A stretch of DNA of 49,132 nucleotides, from NCBI GenBank assembly GCA_001953115.1, contig LSSL01002296.1:1-49132 (forward strand), given 5' to 3'. This document shows positions 11,501-22,324 of this stretch, one piece after another. The first letter of the stretch is position 1, and the number at the start of each line of letters is the position of its first letter. The notes beneath the pieces were generated by a model that made no database searches, was not told the origin of the DNA, and worked only from the letters and a program-made list of their open reading frames with translations. The stretch is from Smittium mucronatum (taxonomy: Eukaryota > Kickxellomycota > Harpellomycetes > Harpellales > Legeriomycetaceae). Made by a program: the position numbers and the translations under genes.

Positions 11501-13405
11501 TCGTTTTTATCCAAAATCCAAACCCAACTAATAATAAGGCCGTTCACAATTGTCAATATCAAATGTGTGAATTTTAAAAAATCGTTGCATATTGGATCTA
11601 GAAGATGAACCAAACCAAAGTTATCATAATAAGAAGTTTTTTTTATAACATCGCCCATTCTGAAAGAAGCTATTAATGAAGGCTTAACCCATTTAATATC
11701 AAAAAAATACGTGTGGAGCAATATGTTTTCGATCTGATCCATGTCAAAAAAGGTTTCGTCTAAGGAAAATTGTCGAAAGAAGAAATCAGTTTTGGTTGTT
11801 TTATAATCATCCCAGGGGCTTGGGAACACCTCGGATGCCTTTCTTTTAGGGTTTAAAAGGATTGTGTCAACAGAAAGGCTGGTCATTTTTAAAGTAGGAG
11901 TTTCTGTTTTTGTCTTAGATTTTAGAGTAGAGGGTATTATGAGTTTGCCTATGAACTTCCTAGAGGTAGAACTGGGACCAGTGTCAACGGTAGTACCCAT
12001 GATTTTGAGGTTAATAGAATCAACTGCCTGAAGAGAATTCACAAATGTCAAAATTGACTTGGAAAAGCTATTGATGTATGCTTCTATTGAAGACACTAAA
12101 CAGCCTAGATCATATGACCAGGATGAAAACTTCATGTTAGGGCTATCAAGTTTGACATCAGTAATATTTTCCGATTTGTAATACTTTTCCCCTGCAGCAA
12201 AAATATTACCTATAAAGTATGCTGAGTTGCTGGCAAATCTTTGCCAAAGAAGATTACTCACAGAGCTTAGATTTTTATCAAGCATTTCTCTTCTTTTCAA
12301 AAAATCTTGTTCAGGATTACAAAAATCTAAAATATTGAAATTGATTTTTCCAAATTCTTTTGAAGATTCGAAAAAAATTGTGGTTAAAGCTTTAGTTTGA
12401 AGAGTAATCGTACTAAAGAAATCAACATCTGAAAATAATGTGTCTGTATTTGTGTAAAAAAAGTTCTTTAGAAGTTTGCTCTTCAAAAGAAGAAAAATCT
12501 GTATCAAATTATTCCTGGTACTTGAATTACTGGATATTTTAAGAATATTAATCATATTATAAACCCTTGAACACATTCTTCGACATTCTTGTTTTTCGAA
12601 TACAACAGGAGATTTCGAACCCGCAGAAGCGAAGTCTTCAGGGTTTAAAAACGATTTTGAAAATATAATACGAGGATCAATTAAAAAGATATATTTTTTT
12701 TGATCGATTTCAAAAAACTTCGTTATATTTTGAGTGGCTAAAGGGGATAATAATTTCCAAATAGTTTTGATTATGCTGTTGATGGCACTTTCAGCTAAAA
12801 TATCGGTATCAAAAAGATCAATATATACTCCAAGAGTACAACATACTATTTCAATTGTTTTTTTAGTCAGATGAAAGATTTCTTTTTTTTTTATCCGGTT
12901 TTCATATAGTTCTTGAAATTGGAACAGAATTCCTACTAATGAAAGGACCAACCTAATAAATCTGCTTTTATATTTTTTAATCCGAAAATCTTCGAATGGA
13001 TGAGACAATTTAGGATCCTAATTTTAAAAATTATCTTTGATTTAAAACATGAGCTAATTAAGTATTTCATATTCAGGAATTATCTATATAAAAAAAATTA
13101 CTTACGTCTTTAATTTTACATTCTGTTGATTTCAAGGATGGAAGATCTTTTGAGTGATTAAAATTTCCGATTTTGGATTTTTTGGAAATAGAAATAGCCT
13201 TAAGGTCGTTCAATTCTTTTAAACATTTTTCAGACCCAGAACATAATTTACTAATAAGATTCTCGGAATTTCGGTGATCGAGATTAACAACCTCTTTTAA
13301 TACAAAATTTACAGACCAACGATTTGAATTTCCATCGCCAAGTTGACCATCCCAGATCAAACGAAATAATATTGATGATGGAGACTCCTTATTATGGTTC
13401 AACAT
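5530..13405 (-). CDS. Giant BTB/POZ-domain protein, about 2,600 residues, two exons (join 13405..13106, 13017..5530)
   Basis: The only intact gene. Exon 1 (100 codons) joins exon 2 in phase 0 (...KIKD|DPKLSHPFEDF). The first codons of exon 2 are GAT CCT AAA TTG, so the TTG at 13008 is an internal leucine and not a start. From ATG 13405 the product is 2,595 residues and ends in TGA. A BTB/POZ fold is visible near residues 2065-2165: 'IIVKSHKFLCSISPFFDG' fits the V.sHk..L...SpfF core, then 'ISGDFTES' and 'ITLHDLFAEDFVKIIISAYL'. BTB domains dimerise and often recruit CUL3 ubiquitin ligase. The first 2,000 residues are helix-rich with S/N/K-rich linkers and could be an armadillo/HEAT-type solenoid. 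That order (helical solenoid, then C-terminal BTB) resembles ARMC5-like adaptors, but this protein is far longer and the assignment is inference. About 430 residues follow the BTB. The weak start context (T at -3) leaves room for an upstream exon. Confidence 0.85.
5542..5547 (-). promoter_or_regulatory. AATAAA overlapping the final codons
   Basis: The codons AAT AAA (Asn-Lys), four residues before the TGA stop, spell the polyadenylation hexamer on the coding strand. In so AT-rich a genome this may be chance; if used, cleavage would fall just after the stop codon. Confidence 0.3.
13018..13105 (-). other. Intron 1 of the giant gene (88 bp, GT-AG)
   Basis: The donor reads GAC|GTAAGT (GT at 13105-13104) and the acceptor reads AAAATTAG|GAT (AG at 13019-13018). 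Splicing joins two long open frames in phase 0, whereas the intron itself is AT-rich and contains in-frame stops. A branch-like TACTTAAT lies inside. This is strong evidence for a spliceosomal intron of the size usual in fungi and protists. Confidence 0.85.
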
Positions 13406-13711
13406 AAAACAGTGCCTGAATAAAATATTTTGAGCAAATATGTTAGCATTTGAAGATTTTTGTAACTATTATGATGCAATTTATACCAAAGCTCTATAAT
13501 CATAGGATAATAGTCTTTTCTATACGACTTCTTCTTTTTTTCATATTTTTTTAGTATAGTTTTTAATGACGTTATCTTACAATAAAATTCCGTGATACAA
13601 AAAAAAAAAAAGCTTTATAATCATCACACATTTATTTAAGGATATTTAGGGGTTTCATTCGTCAATCCATTTGCTATAATTTACGTATTTCATATTAAGG
13701 AAGACATTCAT
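13406..13711 (-). other. Candidate 5' extension of the giant gene: exon 0 (13711..13685) and longer exon 1 (to 13465)
   Basis: The frame of exon 1 stays open for 20 codons above ATG 13405 and gives a plausible stretch (ANIFAQNILFRHCF). It stops at a TAG (13468-13466) that can serve as the AG of a 3' splice site. Farther up, ATG 13711 has A at -3, opens nine codons (MNVFLNMKY) and meets a donor-like TAC|GTAAAT at 13684. Both junctions are in phase 0. The implied intron, 13466-13684, contains SINE-2 copy 1; without that insert and its duplicated target it would be about 98 bp, close to intron 1. The full product would be about 2,624 residues. This is a model and is not proven. Confidence 0.4.
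13504..13608 (+). mobile_element. SINE-2 copy 1, with poly(A) tail and 16-bp target-site duplication
   Basis: The insert is flanked by AAAGCTCTATAATCAT (13488-13503) and AAAGCTTTATAATCAT (13609-13624), one mismatch in 16. It begins AGGATA, is pyrimidine-rich in the middle, and ends TTACAATAAAATTCCGTGATAC followed by about a dozen A. The same unit, starting at the same AGGATA, is at 37767-37868. A shared 5' edge in two copies argues for a very short SINE (about 90 bp plus tail). It lies antisense to the giant gene, at its 5' edge or in its first intron. Confidence 0.75.
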
Positions 13712-14373
13712 GTTTCTATTTGCTACAACATATAAATATAAATAGAATAAACAATTATACGATCAATTTTTTGAATAATTTGGTCTATCACAATACATTA
13801 ATATATCAGTTTGACAAATGAGAGCGGGAATTTTTATTGAATCATATATACAGTTATCATTTCAACCAACATTTAGCACTAATTTAGTATTTATGGAAAA
13901 AAGTTATATTGATTCTTATTAGTAGAGTTTAAGTAATTTATACTCTACTGAAATAAATCAAAAATAATAATTTATATAGGTAAACATAATTCAAAGGTTA
14001 GAAAATTTTTGGTTTATGAATTATTGAATTTAATGATTTTCAATTACTCAAATTTTAGCCCTTCCAGGGGTCAAGTTGCAAAAAAAGAGTTTTCGTTGGG
14101 ATCAACAAATGTCAGTGTCACCAGAAAATGGTTTAGCTTCAAATTAAATCTAAAATTGAATATCATTTAAACAAATTAAACCCCTAAATTACAACTTATT
14201 AAATGATATTTTTTAGTTAAGATTAAAAAATCACGAATAATATCAAATGGCATTAAAAATATGAAATATTGTCAGGAAATTCCGAATATAGAAAATAATC
14301 GAAATTGCCAGTAAACTTGAGGGGGAGGTGCCTCGGTAGCCCCTGTGCTGATATAATTATTAAGTGAAATTAA
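13712..14373. other. Upstream flank of the giant gene
   Basis: AT-rich region that probably contains the promoter. TATTTATATG on the minus strand lies about 20 bp above the candidate ATG 13711. No transcription-factor site can be named. A GC-richer blip at 14319-14345 ('GAGGGGGAGGTGCCTCGG') sits next to the fold-back element. Confidence 0.4.
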
Positions 14374-14746
14374 TTACAGGGTTTTTCATAGTAATAGACA
14401 CTTTTTTTCATTTGAATAGACCTTTTTTTTCATTCCAATAGATCCTTTTTTTTAGATTATTGGGGTTATTTTTTTAATGAAAATGTAAAAAGCGTTATTA
14501 TTGGACTGGATAATTGTTTATACCAACCAAAAAGAAAAAACTTATAATAACTAAGAACAATAGGATTTCACCAATAATGCCATATACCAATGCTTATAAG
14601 CTAAAGTGAATTATTGTTTATAAGAATGACCTCACAGGACCAGAAAAAAAGGGTCTATTGGAATGAAAAAAAAGGTCCATTGGAACGAAAAAAAAAGGTC
14701 TATTGAAATGAAAAAAAGGTTCTATTGGAATTAAAAACCCTGTAAC
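14374..14746. mobile_element. Fold-back element with minisatellite arms
   Basis: The left arm (14374-14452) starts TTACAGGGTTTTT. The right arm (about 14645-14746) is its inverse and ends AAAAACCCTGTAAC. Each arm is a tandem array of units of about 22-24 bp built on CCAATAGACCTTTTTTTCATT: about three units on the left and four on the right. The interior of about 190 bp has no coding frame. Long terminal inverted repeats made of tandem subrepeats are typical of Foldback-type DNA transposons. A short open frame on the minus strand over the right arm (repeating N-R-P-F-F) is only the repeat in translation. No clear target-site duplication seen. Confidence 0.65.
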
Positions 14747-15489
14747 AGATTTATATATAAGTCTGTACCTCAAAATATTTTGACTCGACTGAAGTGAAGT
14801 CCTGATCAAAATTACATAGTAAAATGGTTTAGCAAAATTTCACAGAAATTTGTACCCCTGATTATTCTGACCAGGATGAAGAAAAGTACAAGTCAAAAGC
14901 ACAAATGATTATGTTAAGAGTCTTATAAATTAAATACCCCAGATTAATCTCACCAATACAAAGCGAAAACCGAAACAGAGAGTGAATTAATAATAACACG
15001 AAACCAAAAAGTAAGTTGTAAAATAAAGCTTACATTATCCTATATATATATATATATATTATGGGGAAGAAACCTTGAGCTGTTTCAAATACAAAGAAAA
15101 GACTTCAGATGTTTTTACAATGGAAGCTTAAGGCTAAAATCATATAAATTCCTGAATAGATTCAGGGTGAAAAGCATCTTTCTTTTCATATATTAAGAAT
15201 TAATTAATAAAAATCATATAAGGTTTTTCTTGCTCAAATATTTATATTTTTAAAATTTTATAGTAACACTTTTTATGCGAGACTAACTGTATTCAGTAAA
15301 AAATAAACTGAGACATAGTCATATGTAGTATTCTTTCAGATCTAAACTCTTTAAAAGTTGTTTGTAAATTTAATATTTGCAAGTCTTAAGAATAGACCCA
15401 GTTAAGAATTACCAGTAACAAAAATTAATTATTCGATTCTGTAAATATGTTATTGACTAGTTTCTTAGTTAGATATATTCCATTAATAT
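14747..15489. other. Spacer, mildly complex at its start
   Basis: A short plus-strand open stretch near 14850-14930 (TPDYSDQDEEKYKSKAQ) is the only coding-like piece and matches nothing I know. A (TA)n run lies at 15041-15059. The rest is AT-rich. Confidence 0.4.
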
Positions 15490-15690
15490 TTCTAGTACCT
15501 TCTCACACTCAATCTATACCCCGAATAATCTTCGGGACAGCTTAGCAGGGTAATGTTATCATATAATATCCTCCATATTTGGTCTAACTCTTACTTAGCC
15601 TAGAAGATGTTCCACACACCTAGTGCACATTTTCAAAAGGTGGACTTAAAAAGCCCATCTTTTTAGAAAATGATATACCTGCGTAAGAAA
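15490..15690. other. Unassigned GC-richer island
   Basis: Composition rises for about 200 bp. On the minus strand a broken coding-like run is visible ('MCTRCVEHLLG', 'NMEDII', 'HYPAKLSRRLFGV', 'IECEKVLEILMEYI') with several stops and frame changes. It may be a decayed transposon fragment. A hairpin CCCCGAA-TAATC-TTCGGG sits at 15519-15536. Confidence 0.3.
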
Positions 15691-16800
15691 AAAATCGAAA
15701 AGAATAACTGAAATATTTTTGAATGTAAAATATATGAGAAATATAGGAAATAATTACTTTTATAATATTTGAATTAAAAAACTCTTAATCAAATAAACGA
15801 AGTTTAAAAACTGTTTAATTAAATTATTTATGAAAAAATGAACATACTAACTTGGAATTGTAAATTTTTTCTATTGAAAATTTCCAAATAAGATTTTATT
15901 CTATAGGGGAGAATTTTTTAATATCTAAATTTTTTTACTACCAACCAATAAACACCATTTATCTTTGAAATTCGATCACCATCACTAAAATAAAAATTAC
16001 CCAGTATACCATCACTAAATTTTCCTATTTTACAACTAGAAGATGGATTATTTTTTCTATTTGCTGATATTGTTGTTTTTAAAACAAGAAGTGAAAAAAT
16101 TTATTCGATTAATTTAAATTGGATTCAGTATCCTTCAAAAAATTTAATTTTTTATTTTACATCCTTGATGCTAGGAAATTTTCTCATAAAAAATTAGAAT
16201 TAAAAACACAATAGGAAAAAATAAAAGACTGATCCCTTCCAATATAGTGATGTTACATAGACTTATTCGATTAATATTGGAATAAAATAATAAAAAAATA
16301 GCCTCATAAATTATATTGTGACACACTATTACTATTACAATAAATCATATAAAAATTGCCAGGCTGTAACAAAAATTGAAAATGATAAACTTACAGAATA
16401 ATAAAAAATGGTTTATTCTGGTATTAGTAAAACTTATTGCTTAATAGAAATAAGGGATAATCTTTTGTAAAAATTGTTAAGAGATACACGATAAATAAAT
16501 AAAAACCCCTTTCTAATTTAAAAAACACTATACGAAATGAGTATATTTTCAAAAGATAGTCACAAATATTCTGCTATAAGTGGTATTAAGAAATCGAAAA
16601 AGAGATCAAAAAGAAGTAAATACAAAGGATTGAAAAAATATTTTAAAAATAAATCAAATTTTTTTAATGAGCTTAAAGAATATTTTTAAATATGAATTTA
16701 ATGCAGAAAAAAGATAAATTTCTAATTACACCAAAAATTCTTTCCAGATACTTGTATATTAGCAGAAATTTGCAAATAAACATGAATTAAAATCTTCTTG
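15691..16800. other. AT-rich spacer
   Basis: No gene supportable. A short lysine/serine-rich open frame at 16537-16687 is probably chance. Confidence 0.5.
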
Positions 16801-17212
16801 ACATTGGATACCTGTTTCTGTGGTTGGCTACAGCAATTTTTCAAGGAAATATATCCAGTTATAGTTGGTATTGTCCAAGATGAATGAAAAGATAAAATAA
16901 TGTGTATTATAAATGAATAAAATAAACTTTAGCAACAACAAGGGTTTGAATTTTCAATTAAACCTATTTTCGCGGAATCATCACCACAAATTTCTTCAGA
17001 AGTTCTTAAATTTCTACTTGATGCAAAAAGAGTAAATTAATGGTCATACGCCATAATAATATTGATTATTTGTTGGAAATTTTATAAAAAATTTTTAGGA
17101 AAAATATTAAACCTGAAATTAGATTCATTCTGAAATCATTTTCTCGGAGCTATTTCAACCTTTCATGGAGTCTTTTTCTGAAAAATTCCATTATTTTCCA
17201 TAGAATAAGTAT

Positions 17213-17660
17213 CTATTGGTGATGTTGGATGAAATAAATTTCAAAAAAATAGCAGCTGATACGAAGGCTATAAAACCTTTGCACCTGGTTCTAGCAATGA
17301 ATTAGAGATATAAATACATAATAAAAACAGTATTAACAGTGTTTAAAAAGAAAATTATAGATCTTTTTTATATTGCACTTTAAATGATCATAGATAATGG
17401 GAGAATAAAAATTTTAATGTCAAAATTCCAATGCATAGTATCAAATTTATCAAGATAATAGAAAGAAATTATCCTTAATAATTCCAGAAATCCTGGATCT
17501 TATAAATCACGCATATTTTAAAATCTGTATTGATGTAACAGATAACATTCTATAAAAATTAAAATTAAAATTTTTTTGATAGCTTTGAATAAATGAGATA
17601 TTTAATGACCAATATACTAATATTACAGCAAAAAATATAAATACGCATCCACTTCAATTT
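17213..17660 (+). pseudogene. Probable P-element/THAP9-like transposase relic
   Basis: Decayed plus-strand protein fragments appear in the order expected for the P-element transposase family. They are LLVMLDEINFKKIA near 17213 (compare 'l.fDEm.i+k'), MIIDNGRIK near 17384 (compare 'cDqgs.N'), MHSIKFIKIIERN near 17431 (compare 'D.PHLIK..RN'), ILDLINHAYFKICIDVTDNIL near 17490 (compare 'hl.l..f.kM.V..A.qvlS') and EIFNDQYTN near 17605 (compare 'FFD.lNs'). The frame changes between blocks and spacings are shorter than in intact members, so the copy is dead and deleted. The upstream region (16800-17210) has further coding-like pieces (ISSEVLKFLLDAKRVN). Each block alone is weak; the support is the order. 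Confidence 0.35.
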
Positions 17661-20600
17661 TAAATGCTCATTTTGGGAATTTAACGAGAACTGGAAATGT
17701 TAACACATATAATTATTTCCTTTAGTGAAAAAAACTGGATATAATAGACAGATACATCATTCTAAAAAAAAACGGGAAAGACCGTAAAATACTCTAAGGA
17801 AAATTAGCAGAGATTTTTTTAACAGTATATGTTATCATTTTTATCAATAAAAAAATAATCATAAGTAATTAGTAAAATAAATATATTAAATAGCTAATTT
17901 ATTTTTGGCCAAATAAAGCTATTTAGAAATTGAAAAAAAAAATTTTTTTAAAGAATTCCATGATATAAGCGTGTTCTTAAATTAAAATTATAAAATAAAA
18001 ATAAAAATAAGTATAGTAAATATATTCTATCAAATATTACTATTGATGGTTATATAAAGTCGAAATTTGCATCAATTAACTGATTGGAAATTCTAATAAT
18101 ATGTTTGAAATCTAATAAAAAGATTTCGATATGATTACATATTTTTCGTCTCAATTAAAATTTTCTTTACATATTTTCTGTGAAAAAAAATAAAATTTAG
18201 GATTTTTGATTCATTTGATTCTCTCATATTATCCTTAATATACCAAGATTTGAATATTGAGATAAAGAATTTTTATTGGTCTCTTATCGTTTATTTGAAT
18301 GTCTTTTTGAGTAATTTTTTTTTTGTACATTTGATTTTTAGCTGAAGATAAGTATTTTTCAGATAAAAGTTATTTTTATTCTTGAAATTCTGTTTTAGAC
18401 ACCGCATATTAACATTTTGAGAAAATTCAGACGTCTGTTTGTTTCATATAAATTTTTTATTTTAATTAATGCAACAGCGTAAGCAAAAAGATTTTTCTTT
18501 CATTTTCTTGTTTTTTAATGTTTTTATTTTGCGTATAATATAATTTTGGAGTCCTAAACATATTTATTTGTGAAATAATATATATTTCTTGTGTAAAAAG
18601 ACGATTTTATGATAGTATATTCGATTAATTTTGAGAGCCATTTAAACAGTATTAAATTGTTGAGGCGAAGCTACTATTTATGATATAAAATAGATATTTA
18701 AACTATATATTATATCTCATATATTAGTATTTTTGTCTTTATCAGTGCTATTTGAGCCCTAAATTTACTATAATCCTAAAATTTCCTTTAAAAATCATAA
18801 TAAAAGTATAAAAATATTAAAAACTTTTCAAAAGTCAATATCGAATGAAGTTTTGACTTAATTTGAATCTATTTCTGGGATAAATTTTTTAATAAAATTT
18901 TTTTTATGCCAATCCCATTTTTTTAAATATTTTTAATTAAATTGATTCGTTCAGTAAATTTATACGTTATCTGACGGTGCCCTAACTAATTATTCCTTGT
19001 TTTCTCATTTATTTCTTAATTTTAACTTTATTCATGTTTTTATATTTAGAGTTCTGAAAAAAATATCAAAAATATTGGAAGTTTATCTCAAATTATTAAG
19101 GATTATAATAATACAGTCTGATTTGTAATTTTTTTTCTGCATAAAAATTTATTAATAAGTTGGCCTATATATAAATTTGATTTTTTTTTTAGTGATTAGT
19201 GATTTAATTTTAATTTTGAGAAGCTAAAATTTTAATTTTAGTAATAATCATATAATTTTAGTGAATAACTCAATTTTTTGGTTGGCTGGGGTGAATTTCA
19301 GCGACAGCATTATGCTACTCTTATTTATTACTAAAAAAAATGGTAATTTAATTTGATTTTATAGCTATAGTAAAGAATTAGGGCATTTATTTTGTAAAAT
19401 CTCAATTTATAATTATAAATAATGTTTAGAAAGGCCGCTATTTTATACCAAAACATTGATATTAATGTTTAATTTCACAGAAATTGTGAGAATTTCGGTC
19501 TTGCTGCCCAAAAATTGTTATTTAATGACTGTATTGATTTTAATTTTCGATTGAAACTATATATATATAAAAAACGATACAATAAACAATTTTACTTTTA
19601 TTTTCTAGGGTTATGACACTTATTTTCCAAAAAAAAATTTTCATCCATGATTAATATTTTTAATATCTGCTATTTTAATCAAAGAATTGATTAAAAATTA
19701 AAAATTCTTAGTTATAATCCATATATATGGAACTTTCAGTCCAAGTGGTGTTTTTTTTACTATATTTTTTAACTATTTGATAATATTTTGAATAAATATT
19801 TTGTATTTTGTATGAAATTTCTACTGCACGATCATGAAAAATTTTATTTTCTATTCTCCAAAAAAAAAAAAAATCTTTTTTTGTTAGAGATCCCCTTTCT
19901 GTTCTCAATAAACTTTTTCTCTTTCCCTTATTCTATGAGAAATTTTTTTCATTTTTTATTTCTAAATGATTAAATCCCTTTATTTATATTATCGAGATAA
20001 TTTTTACATATTTATATACCTATGCATATTGGTTACTTATTGATGTTAATTTTTATTAAAATATTTAAATATATTTTCAAGAGAAATTAACACCATATTA
20101 AATTTCATCCTAAAATTGATCTTTCAGAGAGTGAAGAATATTTGCAGAATTTTTATTAAATTAATTCATAGAATAAAAATTACAGTTCTAACATTTTTTT
20201 TCAAAATTATTCATAAAATTAAATTGAAATATAAATATATTTACCTTTACATTCATTTCAAAAAAGGGTATTATTTCTGATTTTTATAATGTAAATCCAT
20301 TAATTTCTGCTATATATTGGAAGAAAAAAACTAACCAGGAATATTGGCTCTTTTATCACCTTTCACGAGACACCTGCTTTCATATTAAATCCACAATGTT
20401 TCGCCCTATATAATTTTCAAGTTATTTGAAGGTTGAATTCTTTTTTTTTAAAAAAAATCAAATAATTACGCACAAAATAAATTTGTAAAAACCAAAATCA
20501 AAAATTTATTGATTTTGGTGAGATGAGTGGAGGGGGGTTGGTTATGAGTGTATAATAGTTATGGAAAATTTACACCTCATAGATTTTTTAGTTCATATCC

Positions 20601-21267
20601 TAAACCACATGACTATTTTATTTCAGACCTCATTAGTTCAGAAATTCTTTGATTTTTTTTATCAAAATCAAATCTTTCCGATAAAATTTGAATAATTTAT
20701 TGAAAATTAACTAATCAGAAAAATTATATAAAATAAAATATATTAATAATTAAATTAATAATTTTTTTTAAAAATAATATAAAATAATTGCTATAGATGA
20801 GTTATTGATAAAATTTAAAGGAGGAAGCTCTATAAAGAACTGTTTTCAAGTAAATCTAAAAAAAGGATATTTAAGATTGATTTATTTCTTTTATCGGTCA
20901 GATCTATGTTAGTATTTTGATATTTATTAGTATGAACTGAAAATAATACCATTAAAATTTTGAGATTTATAGTGGGTTAAATAATTATATCCGATTTGAA
21001 AATGAAGAAATACAAAAAAATTTGATGTGTTTTTTAAATTCGTCCTTCCAATGATTTTTGTGCCATTTTATCAGTAAAAGCCATATTTAAATATATTTCA
21101 AAGTCCCTTTTTCAGCATTAAGCTAAAGATCTATGAATTTGGCTAATTTGAATTGGCAAAAAGGTTTCTATAACAAAATGTATGGAATTTAAACATTTTA
21201 ATTTGATCTTAAATCACATCGAATCAAAAAATACAAGCCGTAACTCAATGAGCACAAGCAGCTTGGC
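17661..21267. other. AT-rich spacer
   Basis: No gene. It contains a near-perfect hairpin at 20491-20519 and scattered poly(A/T). Short open frames near 19708-19973 are lysine/phenylalanine-rich low-complexity artefacts. Confidence 0.6.
20491..20519. repeat. Perfect 11-bp-stem hairpin
   Basis: ACCAAAATCAA pairs with TTGATTTTGGT across a 7-base loop. It is followed at once by a G-rich stretch (GAGTGGAGGGGGGTTGG). It could be the end of a small inverted-repeat element or a structured RNA; no further support. Confidence 0.6.
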
Positions 21268-22324
21268 ACAGTTAACCCTCTATTTATGCGAATTCTGTGT
21301 TTTGTGAAGTTGGAAATTTCGTTCTGCTTTTTTTACTCGAATTCACATTTTTTTCGAATTGTGATTAACAAATATAATTGAATATAAATTCTAAATTGAT
21401 TTAATTTATCCAATTGAAATATGAGTTTTTTTGAACCAATTTAAACAAATAATAAGGGGTTTTCAACTTGAAACAACTGGTTTTTACAGTTTAATTCTGA
21501 ATATACAATGTTAAATTTTTTGCTTATAAATATTGGATATAAGACTAGATTATCGTATAAACTTACAGCCCAACAATAGAAGCATGAATGACACCACTGA
21601 AATTGAAACTCTTTTAAATTTTATGGTTTAAATGAGTAAACAGCGAAACTATGCAAAAAAAGTATTTTTTTACGCCGCGAAAAAAGTTATCCAAGCCGAA
21701 AAAGTAGAAAAAAAAATTATTATATCTAAAAACTGCTCTAATATTAATAAATATATTGTTAACATGTGTCTGATTAAAATTTTAAATACTTAAGGTCTTA
21801 TGTTACAGAGTTATCATTATGATTCTTAATTTAAAATCTTAATATAAGGTTTGTCATGAATTATGACTCAGTCTAGTTTTTAGTCTCTCTGCATAAGTGT
21901 GGTAAAATTTGAATTCCTAACAAAGCTCTTAAATTTTTGGATAGCTTTTGAAATTTCCGTTTTAATTAATATTTAGCCTTTTATGACTAAAAAAGCTCCG
22001 ATATAAAAAATTTGCGAAAACTAAAAAACAAACTTAGAACCAATTTTTAAATTTTAGCTCTATTCGCCGCTAAATCTTTTTTTATATTTCGCGAATAATC
22101 TCAAACTATGCAATGTTTTTGGAACGATTTTTAAAGAATAAATGTGAAATTATCAAAAAATGAATCACTACCCATCGAATTAAATTCACCAAAAAAAAAA
22201 CAATTGATCCATTTTTATTCAAATTAGCCGTAAATTGCGCTTAAAAACGTTTTAATTTTATGCTATCTTTACATTATGAATTTTTTTTAAAGAAAAATTA
22301 TTCGCTAAATCGAGGGCTACTTGT
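21268..22324. mobile_element. Non-autonomous pogo/Tigger-like TIR element, about 1.06 kb
   Basis: The left end reads ACAGTTAACCCTCTATTTAT then GCGAAT. The right end, reverse-complemented, reads ACAAGTAGCCCTCGATTTAG then CGAAT. They align over about 26 bases with two single-base indels. Ends of the CAGT..ACCCTCxATTTxxGCGAA type are characteristic of pogo/Tigger elements of the Tc1/mariner superfamily. The interior has no transposase frame. It repeats end-like words (TTCGCCGCTAAATC near 22065, TTCGCGAATAATC near 22088), as if a nested or rearranged end were present. A TA target duplication is not clear. Confidence 0.5.

Noticed and set aside
13008..13008. Start of the giant protein at 13008 (MSHPFEDF)
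   Set aside because: The codon is TTG and lies three codons inside exon 2, after a good 3' splice site; it encodes an internal leucine.
14618..14809. 63-codon minus-strand frame with repeated N-R-P-F-F
   Set aside because: It is the translation of the minisatellite arm of the fold-back element.
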